The notes beneath the pieces are model-generated. The model searched no databases. It saw only the letters and a program-made list of their open reading frames with translations, and was not told the DNA's origin. Below, piece after piece: positions 23,691-34,659 of a stretch of 64,000 nucleotides of DNA. Numbering within the stretch: the first letter of the stretch is position 1; the number at the start of each line of letters is the position of its first letter. The DNA is taken from contig QEYB01001503.1 of the NCBI GenBank assembly GCA_017562135.1, forward strand, positions 1-64,000, read 5' to 3'. The DNA comes from Dipylidium caninum. Lineage: Eukaryota > Platyhelminthes > Cestoda > Cyclophyllidea > Dipylidiidae. The position numbers were made by a program, and so were the translations under genes.

Positions 23691-24061
23691 CACTGATTAC
23701 TCTCCTAGCTTGCCTCGCATTGTCTGCAGCATCTGTGTCTCAATTAAGTCATCTCTTCTCGCTGAATGGTGGCCTTTTGTCAACGAAAACCTACCCGACC
23801 TGGCCATTCAAACACTTCTGTCTAATCTGCTATGCTCTTTATAAATAGCTGCAATTTGCCAGTCCATCGTATTTCTCTTAATCCTTTCTACTCTATCTTC
23901 TACATTGGTCTTGTGGCAGTTTAATCATGGGGAGAAACCAGCCGAACGCAGCAGTGCAACACTCTTACTCGTATTCCACAAGTGAAGTTGAGCAGAATAG
24001 GACTGTACCGAGATCGCAGCGCCTGCAGTAAGACGGCAAGAAGGAAGGACGAGTGCACTCA

Positions 24062-24331
24062 CTCACTCGACGGAAGTTGTAGACTCGACTTCTCTTGCAA
24101 AGAAAAGGCAAATTCAAGGGATTGGAGGAGTTCATTGGAGATCGTGTTACAGTGAATGTCGTAGGGTTACGCAACTGGGCTCATCGAAAATCGCCAAAGT
24201 GGATATCGAGAAGCGTGCTTCAGTACATTCTCCGATATTTTCCCCTAAGTGTCCAGCGACAGATGTTTCACCACTCGTCTTACATCGTGGAGCTCATTGA
24301 CGAGGTTTGCGACTCACAAGGCGTTGCGTAA
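24062..24331 (+). other. Open frame crossing the inner end of the left arm
   Basis: A frame of about 78 codons (KFKGLEEFIGDRVTVNVVG...) is shared with the right arm up to the codon for Asp at 24299-24301 and then diverges, because the arm ends there. The right copy runs on for another 40 residues. Differences between arms are mostly amino-acid changes, which argues against strong constraint. No start context, splice pattern or family match; possibly non-coding. Confidence 0.3.
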
Positions 24332-27100
24332 CAAAAATGCCCTTTTGAGGGCTATGCGCATGCCGTAAGCCAGATTTTTGGTGAGATGAAGGAAGAGAGG
24401 TTATTACCAGTAGGCACACTTGCGCTTTATTTGTCGCTCCGAAACACGCGAAAACGGTGAAAAAGGAAGTCAGGGAACTGAGCTGACAGACTATCACGGT
24501 AAGCAGCACTTTACTCAAGTCTGCCTCTACTGCCTCTACGCTGCCTCTACGAAGACGGCCCTCAATCCAATCGCCCTACCTCCAGTTTACGGCAAGTCGT
24601 ATTGGTTAATCAACGTGGATGCGGACAGTGGAAACCAGTTGTTGGAACAGACAGGTTGGTCTAGACAGCTTTAGGTGACGAAATAAATATGCTCCCATTC
24701 CGCGTACTCACTTTATTACCAATCAAGCACTCGCGACAACTGATAAGGTGTTGTTCGAGGAGGAAGACACTGTGCGCACATCGGAGTACAGAAAACGGTG
24801 TGATTTGACCAGGAGTGAAAGTGTTAAGACGCGGGTTTTTTGAGAGGAGGATAAAATGTCAGCCCATCTCTGAGTATTGAATTTGGTGAACATAAAAGGG
24901 TTCACTTTCCTTCGACGCACGACTGTCTCGCGTTCAATGAAATCGAACTTTTCTTCTTAGGAAAGCTGAATCGGGTCTTTTCGTCCATTATCGCGGTGGC
25001 CAACGCTTGGTTGGTACAGAACGAGTAATTAAACGTAGACTAAACGTAGACTAAAAAACACGAACTCAGGCAATGAGAGTCTTTAGATGGCTCTTCAACG
25101 GACTGGTGTCCAGAAACGTTCACTCTAGGTGAGAGGACTCATCAGATACCATCCAAAGAAACCGCCTCCCGGAGTTCACAAGCTGTGTGTGTCAGTTCAT
25201 TCACTCCTTCATCCACCATCTCTCAAGCTGCATTGTCACAAGGTGGAGGTCACGTTTGACAATCAGCAAACACTTCCAACACTTCCCACCATTCCGTTTG
25301 AACTGTTTAGCCCCACACCGGGGCAAATGGGGAGGGTAAGTGAGTGAGCGGATGGCAGGAAGAGCCATTCCTATGTAAGGGCGGAGTGTGGCCTTGTAGG
25401 GGTGCACGCGTCTTCCTTTATGCTGTTCGTATTGTGTCCTTGGTCATCAAGTTGACATAATACCTTTTCTGCAACCCTTTATTAGGGAAACACGGACGCT
25501 TTCTATCATCAAGTTTTTCTCGTGTACGCAACTCCGACGACAAAGCGGGACCGAATGGAGCAATATTTTGGTAAAGTCTCACTTGCCTTCGACAGGCTCA
25601 AGAGAATTTTCTAAAAACGGTGGTGGGTAAGAAATGACGGGTGATATTGAAAAGGAGGAGCAGTTCAGTTCCCCAAAGGGTTCCAAGAGTCACAGGAATG
25701 CAGTAATTTGCCCCTTTCACCGCTCTTCTCTGAGTTTCCATTTCGTCGGCATCCCAGTCCATAAGTGGCGCTAATCACTCTTCAACCCCTTCGTTCCCAG
25801 TGCATGCCTCCCTCGCATTCCTCACAACCAGCCCACATTCGAAACCTTTTCACTTCCACATCCCATCACATCGCTAGTAAGACTATCTGCTGAGGAATGA
25901 GAATTTTCTCTGATCCCTGGCACATACTGTGAAAGCCCAATTGTACCAGTCTTAATCTTCATATTATCGTTTATCAGTGGGGAGCAAGTAACCCAGTGGA
26001 CGTCGAATACAAGAAGAATTGTCAGTCCATATCAAACAACTCGTCCTACAGACCGTTCTGGAGGATGAACGGGACGGTGTTGGTTCAGTAACTGGTATCC
26101 TCTCTAAATTGCCTGAGATAAGAGGCACTCACCAGGTCCACAGGACATACTGAGCTGTTCCCTTGCTGGCCTACACGCGAATGACGCACGCAATCTGCAG
26201 AAGGCCCACCTGCAATTAGGAGAAACCAACGATGGAGCGCTGAATTTGCGTCTTTGGCACATATTATTTCAATGTCACCAATGGACGTCAAATGCTACTC
26301 AATACGGCTGGCAGATGGCCACTTGCATTTCACTTTGTGTTTCTTTCACACTATCTGCCCTTCTCCCTGACGGATGTACCCACAATGCATAGTCGCCATG
26401 TACCCACCAAGAGGAAGTCGAGTCGCCCACTTCCCCGGAGCTACGCAAGTAGCCTCATGATGCAATATATGTGGACAGATCGCTAAAACATCATTCGAGA
26501 TGGTGTAGGCTCCTTTGCTGAGGCTATACAGACATGTTAGACTTGAGGTTTGATTGTGTTAAGTGGAAATTGTCAAAATCGACGTCCGCGTGCCTTATCA
26601 CTGGTCAGCCGGCTACTCTATGCGCATACTGCAACTCACCGTCCATAACGCATTGTCAGTCGTCGAAAATCGTCATCACGCATGGGAGTAAGACGAAAAT
26701 AGCTTCGCCCTTGACGGATGAGACCATCAGCGAGATTTGGTGGTTGCTCTGAAGATCGTAGGTGGTCAAACGACTTCCATGCAGAGTTATGCATAGTTCG
26801 AGGATAAGACATCCTCCTCCTCCGAAATGTAATGGTATGCGCTATTGAGCTTTCGACGCACATCTTTATCCAAAAACATTTTAATGACCGAACCTCTTCA
26901 CATTACGACTTCATTGATGCAGATCTCATGTGGTCTCGATAGTCGTCTCAAAATTGTCATTTGCGAAGACGACATGCTTTGAAAAGGTGTGACAATACAG
27001 CATCGCAACACGGTATGCAATTTCAACTGGGCAAGTGTGCGCCTATCTCTCTCTCTCTCTCTCTCGTATATGTGACCAAAGTCCTTCCCTGCTAGTCACG
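24302..27100. other. Spacer start, no supported gene
   Basis: Mostly single-copy sequence. A short TGCCTCTAC triplication lies near 24520-24550, a triplicated GTAGACTAAAC near 25030-25060, and a CT microsatellite at 27046-27065. Frames such as 24420-24674 (+) and 26534-26752 (+) are short and featureless to me. Confidence 0.5.
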
Positions 27101-27120
27101 CATACACTGAGTCCTGAACT

Positions 27121-27518
27121 TCACTGAATCGGCGTTTCAAGGCATCTCTGCAGCCTTTCGCATTCAATCGGGTGGGCGATGATAGTGATAAGTTCAGTCC
27201 CCACAATTTGCGTCAGTTTACGCCGCTTGATAGACTGCCCACTTGGTGGATCCGCCTGATAAGTCGTCTGTGCGATTAATCGGAGTGGATGATTAAAGCC
27301 GCACTTGGGATACATTGAGCGGGATAGTCCTCAAGCCAGCAAAGATTTCGTCTATCGGGTACTGATTCGCGCAGCCAACTGGAGACATCGTGAGTAAATG
27401 GCACTTTTGACATGAAGGTAACCGAGAATTTGAGCAGGCACACAAGTGGTCCCGCTCCAGTTGAAGCAAGTAGGAGAATGAGTAGCCAATTGCGCCACTC
27501 AACAATTAGTTGCCCCAT
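27121..27518 (-). CDS. Hypothetical secreted protein, exon structure unclear
   Basis: A genuine ATG at 27518 opens a strong signal peptide (MGQLIVEWRNWLLILLLAST) ending near a small-residue site. The direct frame runs 80 codons to a stop at 27276. An overlapping frame (stop at 27121) with PIECERLQRCLETPIQ at its end could be a spliced C-terminal exon. I cannot fix the introns, no TATA box is visible, and the protein matches no family I know. It could be a distant relative of the cluster family, but the phase pattern does not support that. Confidence 0.3.
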
Positions 27519-27920
27519 TTCGAGTTGAGTAATTCAATAACACCCAATACATGGCACAAATTATTAGAAGGCACAGACTCCACCTAACGACCACTTCTGG
27601 CCCAACTATTTCGCGGACCCATCAAAGTCTATTCACACAACACCGTCTCCCTTGAGCCCCTGTTTTATCAGCGAGGGAAACATTGACGAAAAACGGTGCG
27701 AAGTTTAATTCTGTCCTGTCAACCGCGCTCTGTTGCGCAACACAAGATGGTTGGTCATTGATCTTGCTTACTTGATTGACAAGACATCTACCACATCTGC
27801 GCCTAAGAAAGCAGTTGCATCCGCCAGCACCGACCTTATTTCTCGAATCGCTCTGCCAATGGAATGCGGGAGTTGTAGAGAGTCATTGAAGCACGGATTC
27901 AGTTAAGTTCCAAAGCTAGC

Positions 27921-28134
27921 CTATAGATGACAAATACAGGATTGATCCATATGCATTCTCAAGGAAGCACACGAGACAATGGGATGGGGCGTTGCCTCGG
28001 CAAGACGAACGAGTGCTTCCTTCACAGTCTCCTGCAATGCTGAATTAATATCGTCAAAGCACCCGCTACAACTGTCGCACTCCGTCAACATGTGCACGCG
28101 ATGCTGTTGCGAGAGTGTGAGGAGTTGTGTTTTG
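27921..28134 (-). pseudogene. Possible divergent last exon of the secreted family
   Basis: An acceptor (GAATAG) at 28135 followed by a 214 nt frame in the family's phase 2 contains a helix-like segment (LQETVKEALVRLAEA) and a later Cys (PIVSCASL), in the order seen in family exon 3. I could not identify a matching 256 nt exon 2 upstream on this strand (28.2-28.7 kb), so this is either a solo exon or a chance resemblance. Confidence 0.25.
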
Positions 28135-28219
28135 CTATTCAACAGCGAAAGGTTCCCTGGAAGACGGGCATTTCAGTCAGAGGTATCCTTGCGTCGCACG
28201 ACACGGTGCACATGAAATG

Positions 28220-30290
28220 GCCGGCTTAGAATTCCTCAGTGGCCTTTTGCAGGGTGTACTTTTGATAGGACAAAGCGCCTATTGAGACCGCATTCTGCAC
28301 CGTGCAGATCCAGCGACTAATAGGAAAAGTCTACCAATTTCCCGGAGTAACCTGTCACCCGTGGTGAAAACAGGGAGTCTTGGACGTAAGAGTTTGGCTC
28401 GCTCTGTGAGTTTTCTTGTGTCTTTTTACTCTTTCATGACAGGTGGTTAGCACCTAAACTGCTTGTTGCAACTCATAATCCTTACTCTCCACTTGTACTC
28501 CTGATCGCCTCGGACATGCTCTTTAGATGGATTTGCCTTCAGATGAGAGAAGGTGGTACTGTTCGTGTGAAGTGAAGGCTTCATTAGAAGTAATGCTGAG
28601 TTTGAACTCGATCTTATTAACCTGGCCGTCTGTAAGCACCGCATGTTTTGAGAATGATCCACGACTCGATTATTCCACTTTTGCTATGGGGTTAGTGAAC
28701 AGAGAAATAGAGAAGTGACACCCCTCGCGCTGGATAGACGAATGCCATGTGTACAACTCGAGTGTGCAGCGTATCGAGACTTCGTCGTCTGACGAGTACG
28801 ACCAGTTTCCTGAAATTAACGCCATTTTCGTGACTTGCCCAGCTTTAGGTGATGTCAGTAGTCCTCATGCCCACTGATGTGCGATCATTATGATGTACAG
28901 AACAGTGAAAGCCAAGGGGAGAAATGCATGGCAGCCTACTGGTGGACATTTCTCGCTTTTGACCTGCTCGACAGAGAGTGAGTTGCACATGAGCATAAAC
29001 GTTTATCTTTGAACAGCAGGGCGGACATGGTCGAATCGATGGGAGCGAGAAAGAAGAGTAACGCATTGTCGTTCTTTGTTGCTACGTCATACTTACAGGC
29101 AGATTCGTCGTCCTTGAACACTCTGGCCTGAATTTATTAGCCAGCGGCAACAAGTCAGAGTAGAAAAATTTCCGGGTTAGACTGTCACAGGACTGACATA
29201 CCACCTTTTGTGACTCCACTTCTTATGCTCTCTTCCCCAGATGAGATTGGCTACGTGCGTTATTCCAAAGCATCAAACAGCCATTCTTCTCATAGATGAA
29301 GCATAGTGTAGGCACCTTCGTAAGTCTTGTGAGGAGCGAGAAGGAGACGATGAATTGAATCGTTTTATCAGAGCACACCCACCAATTTCCTCGTTCAATG
29401 CAAGCAAATTGAAGGACACTTCTTCCAGAGTTAGCCAAAACTCTATCTTCTCATAAGTCGACGAGACATTTATCAAGACAGTATTGAAGCTGGTGTTGCA
29501 TATCCCAGTCTACAAAACGAAATCATATACACTCTCGTCCATCGACACTGTATGGATAACTTTGGTGGAGAGGCACTTTATAATGCTGGATGATTCACGC
29601 TGATAGTTTACAATCCCACATGGTGGACAAGGTTCTGCAATTCATGGAGTATATTCGCGTCAGAGTAGGAGACGTAACAAAGGGATATAGCGGAAAACCG
29701 TAAATAGAATGAAGAAACCTGCAGAAACTTCGTCATTGTTAGTCCACAATTTCGAATCTGTCCGCATAGGGATGATTTTATGAGGAAGATGGAAAGAGTT
29801 TAGCCTTTCGCTTCTACTCTCCTCTTTCAGCCAGGTGTATAGCAGCAGCACACAGATTGGAAAATCGTAAGATATGGTCCCATCAATCATAAAATACTCG
29901 CAAGTTATAGTGTGAGAATTAAATCAAAAAGGCGTTGCCCGAAACATGTGATAATTTTGTTAGTTTAAATCGCTTGCGTCAAATTTTTCATACGGCATCA
30001 CTAACTGACAGAGGCATATCACACATGAAGTCCAACCTTGGAAGGTTGCTGTCAGCATCTGAGTCTCCTTGGTTCATCCATCATCCTTAATGCGGTCTCT
30101 AAAACAGCAGGCTATTAATGTTCTGGGGTGCATTAATCCACAATAGCATCCAAGCCAGAAAAGGCAATAGCTCGCCGGGTGGTTATGCCCCAATCCTGCC
30201 CTCCACCTTCGGCTGAGGCCAGATATGGGTTGCCACGAGGCACATCCGAACAGGAGTCCAAATTAAGTGGTTTCATGGTCACGCCATTCA
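28220..30290. other. Single-copy spacer, no supported gene
   Basis: Frames at 28447-28662 (-), 29223-29476 (-, two overlapping) and 29660-29890 (-) are open but lack starts, splice phases or motifs I can defend. No repeat copies elsewhere in the window were noticed. Confidence 0.45.
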
Positions 30291-30295
30291 TGTAT

Positions 30296-30664
30296 TCATT
30301 GATCAAATAAATTACCATCAGTGAACTGTTCAGCACCTCCTTGTCTAAGTGGGATATTTAAATAACATAGTGTTCCGAACAGGGATGAAGACAGTTCGAC
30401 TTTAGTCGGAAACGCTTTTATTGCTAGGAGATCGGCTAATGACCGGCACTTTGTCATCATGACGGTGTTGAGACTAGTGGGGAACCGCTTTCCGTACGTG
30501 TGTATGTTTGAAAGCATGGTTCCGCAAGCATCAGGGGAGGAAGACAGCCAAACAGGCTCTAATGGTGCTCTCATGAAGAGTAAGAACACAAAAGCAATGG
30601 CAAGAGAGGCGCTTTCGAAGCCATGAACATGAGAATGCCGGACGAGTGGACCTAACAGTCTCAT
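30296..30664 (-). CDS. Hypothetical protein with hydrophobic segment
   Basis: An open frame on the minus strand reads about 122 codons from an ATG near 30664. It has a hydrophobic stretch (SLAIAFVFLLFM) about 25 residues in, which could be a membrane anchor or late signal. It has three Cys downstream and ends at a TGA (30296-30298). It is one of the longer frames in the spacer, but there is no promoter motif, homologue or duplicate to support it. Confidence 0.25.
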   Translation of the reverse strand: MRLLGPLVRHSHVHGFESASLAIAFVFLLFMRAPLEPVWLSSSPDACGTMLSNIHTYGKRFPTSLNTVMMTKCRSLADLLAIKAFPTKVELSSSLFGTLCYLNIPLRQGGAEQFTDGNLFDQ

Positions 30665-31147
30665 CGAGTGCTGTAGGGAGAGTGTATTAAAATTGACTCC
30701 CAACCTGCCTGCTACGATGAAGCCATAATGACACGCTTACCTCGAGACTTGAGAGGGAGACGTTAGGGCTTGACCCAACTTACATTTAGCAGATGGTTCA
30801 TTTCGAGGTCAATTTCACTCGCCCTCCACCTCGACACAGATAATCGAGCTAACCACATAAGGCTTGACCTACCGCCTGCAACGTGTACACTTGTCGACTA
30901 CATGCAGTTTCACTTGTCTTCTGTCAGTGTGCTGCTCTCTGTTAACCCTCTCACAACATCACGATGAGCGCCTAAACTGGCTATTGGAAGCCACGACCGC
31001 ATTTTTGGCCATGCTGAGCGCGTTCTTCTGTTAGCTTTCTGTCACGATTACAGACAAAAGTTGGCATGCTCGTATTCAGCGATCTTACCACGTAATCGCT
31101 GCTGGGTTTATTCCCTAATGAGGTATCCCCGTTTCTCCGCCCACGCC

Positions 31148-31154
31148 TATAAAA
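31148..31154 (+). promoter_or_regulatory. TATA box of the 31.2 kb gene
   Basis: TATAAAA, 78 bp upstream of the preferred ATG at 31226. Confidence 0.55.
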
Positions 31155-31225
31155 GTAATAGCGACGCATCACCTCCAAAGTGAGGATGAAGCACAAACAA
31201 CTTGCATAGTTCGTGCAGACGTCAT

Positions 31226-31919
31226 ATGGCAACTTCACTCAGCGTCACTGCCTGTTTCTCTTATTCACAACCTAAAAAACTTCCGGTAACCTTTATCACC
31301 AGGAAATCACCTACAGGTCAACCACTCTTGGTCTCTTCCCCGAGTGCCTTAACAGCCTGACTCGATAACGCTCAAATTTGTGCATTTCAGAACCTTGTCA
31401 ACCGCGAAAATTTGCCTACCCAACTAGTGACATAATGAGAATTGCATCTTACCTAACGCGGGAGGCTATCGTGAATATTGCAGTGAGAGATCTCAGGGGC
31501 AGGAGATACTGGTGGGCCGATATCAGAAACACCGAATGGAGCTCACAATTACGCCAACTTAGGTCCCGCGACTATGAATATGAGATAATCATACACGGAA
31601 CTCCCATCTATCATAAGTGCCTTCATCACGGAAAGCAGACGGAACTGTAAGGTTGAACAAATTACACAACACTGGTTATTTTTTTCCTGTGTTTAGTACC
31701 TTAAATGAAAATGCTTTCATAATTGCGGACTTCCAATACACTGGAGTATTCAAGTACGACGAAAACATGAAGAAAATTTCTGTAATCGACGTGAGGGATA
31801 TCCATATAACTGGAGTAGCTGGCGGATCACTACTGTCAGTTGACACAGATGTTTTTCGCCAAACCATTGTGGACGGCTTTGTTCTAGCTATAGCTAATGC
31901 CACCTGTCGTGTGGACTAG
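31226..31919 (+). CDS. Divergent secreted-family gene (three exons)
   Basis: Exons 31226-31316 (91 nt), 31391-31646 (256 nt) and 31697-31919 (223 nt) reproduce the family's lengths and phases exactly, giving 189 aa. Exon 2 starts with PCQPRKF and carries the helix (SDIMRIASYLTREAI) and WWADIRNTEW. Exon 3 has FIIADFQYTGVFKYDE and the ending NATCRVD. Exon 1 ends SPTG, like VLTG in sister genes, but its N-terminus (MATSLSVTACFSYSQPK) is a poor signal peptide. An upstream ATG (31186) stops after seven codons, so exon 1 may be incomplete or the gene may have an extra exon. AATAAA lies at 31972-31977. Amino-acid identity to the other members is low, but motif order is kept. Confidence 0.75.
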
Positions 31920-31971
31920 GCTAACTGACCCAAACTCATTCTTGTCCAAATAACTACCGCATCTCTTAGCC

Positions 31972-31977
31972 AATAAA
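31972..31977 (+). terminator. Polyadenylation signal
   Basis: AATAAA 53 bp after the stop codon of the 31.2 kb gene. Confidence 0.6.
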
Positions 31978-31979
31978 TC

Positions 31980-33210
31980 TATCGCATTTTTTGCCAAAAC
32001 GGTGGCTATTTAGTTCCTCACCATGACAACGTCTCCTGTACTCCTCTGGCCGTCTTTGCGACTTGGCCACCGGCACTTTCGCCGTGACCACGCCGAGGAC
32101 ATGGGGCAGGGACTGGGGTGCAGGGAGACAGGCGACAAGGGCAGGGCGTAGGGTAGCGGGCTGGGGTGGCGTGGGATGAGATGGGATGAGATGGGGTCAC
32201 ACGCGCACCAAAAGGTATTTGACCTGTCATGGTGTGGGAACGTGTGGCATTCTGATAAAAGGTCTCTGTTATCGGATTTATAAATCTGGAGTGGAAATGG
32301 CTCTTGACGAGGATTAGAGATAAGAGGAAAGATGTGGGACCGTTTGCACCACATCAACATCGCGAATTACACACCAGTCGCCACTGACATCAAATTCTTC
32401 GATGGAGAGTTTGTTCCATATGGGGAAATCCCAACGATTACTGCAGTGTGCTCTTTGCAAGCCAATAACCACAAACTTGCCACCACTGAAATGTTGAGAT
32501 TGCATTCTCTTCGGTCGCCCATGGCGAAGGGCGGAGGACACGCATGTCGAAGGTGTAGAGATTGGTAGCTAGAGGGGACAGAGTTGCTGCGACATTGAGC
32601 ACGAGTGGGCAAAGAACGTTGATTTGGGGGGCTGTAATACATCCATTGACTGCCAACGTTGTAGCCTTCAATGCATCTGATGCAGCACTTCTTTCAGGGG
32701 AATTTTCGGGTAACAGCTACGCGTGCCGTATCAATTTCGTCGGTCGGTGGCGACGAATATCTACCCGATGTTGCCTTAGAACACCTTCTCAAAGTCATTC
32801 AGGTCCCAGTCTGTCGCATGTTTGGTGGGTCGTGAGCGAGAAGCGAAAGGAATCGAAAGCACCTTCGAGAGGCGGTGTCACCACCAGCCATGTGAAATTC
32901 CCTTGTTTGAGCATGACTATGACGGTACACTGAAGAGTGCTCCAATTTCGCTTTGTGCATTCCATTCCCTTCCGCCTACGGGTAACACACGTAAGAAGGA
33001 TGAAGGAGGTAGAGAGGGAAGAAGCTCGTGTTCCTGTCGGTTGTCATTTTTGGCCATGTTCATCCATTTGATGCACTGTCCCCCTCCTCCACGACAACTT
33101 CGTCTCGGATGTCTCACACCCTGAGCCAGAGTCGGTCGAGAATGTGAGCTCAGGTTTGTGTATAAATAGCCAAGAAGTAGGAAATCGAAATTGTGAACCG
33201 GTCTCTGTGG
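31980..33210. other. Intergenic with unassigned open frames
   Basis: Plus-strand frames at about 32332-32568 and 32562-32933 are in different phases. Together they show a Cys (TITAVCSLQ) and, later, SGNSYACRI, loosely like an Ig-type Cys pair. No junction could be found to join them. A TGGGATGAGA repeat lies near 32170-32200. Confidence 0.35.
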
Positions 33211-33218
33211 CGAGAGGA

Positions 33219-33225
33219 TATATAA
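33219..33225 (+). promoter_or_regulatory. TATA box of the 33.3 kb gene
   Basis: TATATAA, 47 bp upstream of the ATG at 33266, the spacing usual for the family. Confidence 0.6.
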
Positions 33226-33265
33226 GGCGAAGATCGCAGAACGTTTCACGGTAGCCGAGGTATTC

Positions 33266-33996
33266 ATGAGAATGCCGAGCTACTGGGTTCTCCTCCTGCT
33301 CGCTTCTCTCCCCAATATGAGCGGCGTGTTTGGCTGTTTTTATTCTTCATCGAAGAATTTAAATCCACTCACTGTTCCAGTAACACAACAACAAGTAGTT
33401 TGCTAGCGGCTGCTTGTGTCTCTCATCATAATCGCCCATTCCAGTGACACATTTTTGCCGCATTTCACACCACTGTCAGCCACCGAGTGTCGCTCATGTG
33501 TACAGTGGCTTGATAAGAATTGCCAGACGTTTAACGCAGGAGGCTCTCGAAAGTATGGAAATGCAACCGGTCAGATCCAGGAGGTTGTGGAGCGTCGATA
33601 TTAGCCGGTCGGAGTCGAGCATGAGGTTGCGCCGAACGACAATTGCAAAGGGGATCTTGGAGATTTATGTAAGGATGGATCACATTTCCCTTAATTGCGT
33701 CAAATTCCTGGTCGATACGTAGAGACAAGGTTCGGTAGCGAGATAGCTGCGTAACTGTGTCTATCCCACCTAGAATGGTCGGTGGTGAAGGCTACAATAT
33801 TCTGACCTTCCGGATTTTAGGTGTGTTCCAGTATGACAAAAGAACGAACCGGATCTCAGTCATCAGCACAGGAACATTAGAGATATTTGAATCAAGCCGC
33901 AACTCTCTGCATACCAAACAAAGAAATTTGATAAACAGAACCTTTCCAGTGGGCTCTGATTTGTCAATACGCAATTCCTCCTGCAAATTGACCTAA
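33266..33996 (+). CDS. Divergent secreted-family gene, exon 1-2 junction uncertain
   Basis: ATG 33266 opens a clear signal peptide (MRMPSYWVLLLLASLPNMSG) and the family Cys (GCFYSS). Exon 2 contains CQPPSVAHVYSGLI, the helix (RIARRLTQEALESM) and LWSVDIS. It ends at 33718 in phase 2. Exon 3 is 33774-33996 (223 nt), with FRILGVFQYDKRTNRISVIS and the ending NSSCKLT. The first junction is unclear. A donor at 33380 with an acceptor at 33479 keeps the frame (191 aa) but splices out CQ. An acceptor at 33444 keeps CQPP but needs a weak donor at 33336. AATAAA is at 34073-34078. It shares exon lengths and style with the 31.2 kb gene, with which it probably forms an old pair. Confidence 0.65.
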
Positions 33997-34452
33997 GCGA
34001 TTTATCTGACACGGCAGACTGTCAAGCCTCCGGTGACTCAGCAGAGTAATAAGACTTGTGACAGTTGTCAAAAATAAAATCGACATGACAGCTTCCTGGA
34101 TCAATGTGAAGTTCCTCAAAGTCCGCTTAATCAATGTTAATGGGGAAGGCTTCAGGTAGACGTGGACGTGTGATCTATCTTGCCGTGTCTTCTCCTTGCG
34201 GCAGGAGACGTCAAAAGTAGTAGAATTCAGATTACTGATGAGAGGAAACGTTTGCGAAGGTGGTGAACGTTGAGCATAGTCGTTGAAAGGAGGATGGCAA
34301 TTGGCATCCCCTTTTGCATCCGCGTCTGGAGTCAGTTCTGTGGCTGCGGCTATACTGTTATGAAACGCTTTAAACGAGTACTGATTTGAGGTGGAATCAC
34401 AAGCCATACACCCTTCTACCCATGGCTTTTCGCACTGGAAGTGGATCACCAA
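33964..34452 (-). CDS. Hypothetical single-pass membrane protein, convergent with the 33.3 kb gene
   Basis: This is the longest continuous frame in the window (about 162 codons). It has four Cys in its first half, an NST glycosylation sequon, a Cys in a strand-like stretch (TTFDVSCRKE), then a hydrophobic segment (AVMSILFLTTVTSLITLL) followed by basic residues, the layout of a type I membrane protein. An upstream hydrophobic frame near 34500-34640 could be its signal exon, joined by a 43 bp intron, but it has no ATG. The 3' end overlaps the last 33 bp of the plus-strand gene. No recognised family. Confidence 0.4.
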   Translation of the reverse strand: MVIHFQCEKPWVEGCMACDSTSNQYSFKAFHNSIAAATELTPDADAKGDANCHPPFNDYAQRSPPSQTFPLISNLNSTTFDVSCRKEKTRQDRSHVHVYLKPSPLTLIKRTLRNFTLIQEAVMSILFLTTVTSLITLLSHRRLDSLPCQINRLGQFAGGIAY

Positions 34453-34659
34453 GCTAAGTCCTCACAAACCGCTACTTCTTCATCCTAATCGGAAGGTTTA
34501 CACTGCAGTCGCGGGGTCGCTGTTCTGCTAGATCACACCAAAGAGCGGAGGGGAGAAGACTCGGTTGGCCGTAGCAAGTGTGGAAGAGGAGTAATGCACT
34601 AATTAGCTGTGAATGCAGTTGCCCCGTTATCAGGAGTAAGCACAGTTTGGGTGACTTGG

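Larger units (their letters stand above)
7416..24301 (+). repeat. Left arm of giant inverted repeat
   Basis: This stretch is the reverse complement of 49611-64000. The coordinate sum of paired bases is about 71416 at the outer end, 71338 to 71438 through 8-15 kb and about 73893 to 73925 from 18.5 to 24.3 kb. The step reflects a 2.5 kb length difference in the middle. Pairing stops abruptly at the inner end: base 24301 pairs with 49611, and the next bases disagree. The outer end is not in the window, because 64000 pairs with 7416 and sequence still matches there. Substitutions and short indels are scattered through the arms, so the copies have diverged or carry consensus errors. It holds at least one intact family gene and several broken ones. 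Confidence 0.95.

Noticed and set aside
32917..33267. Minus-strand frame of about 116 codons
   Set aside because: It lies over the promoter and start of the plus-strand 33.3 kb gene and has low-complexity Gly/Ser/Pro composition; probably incidental.
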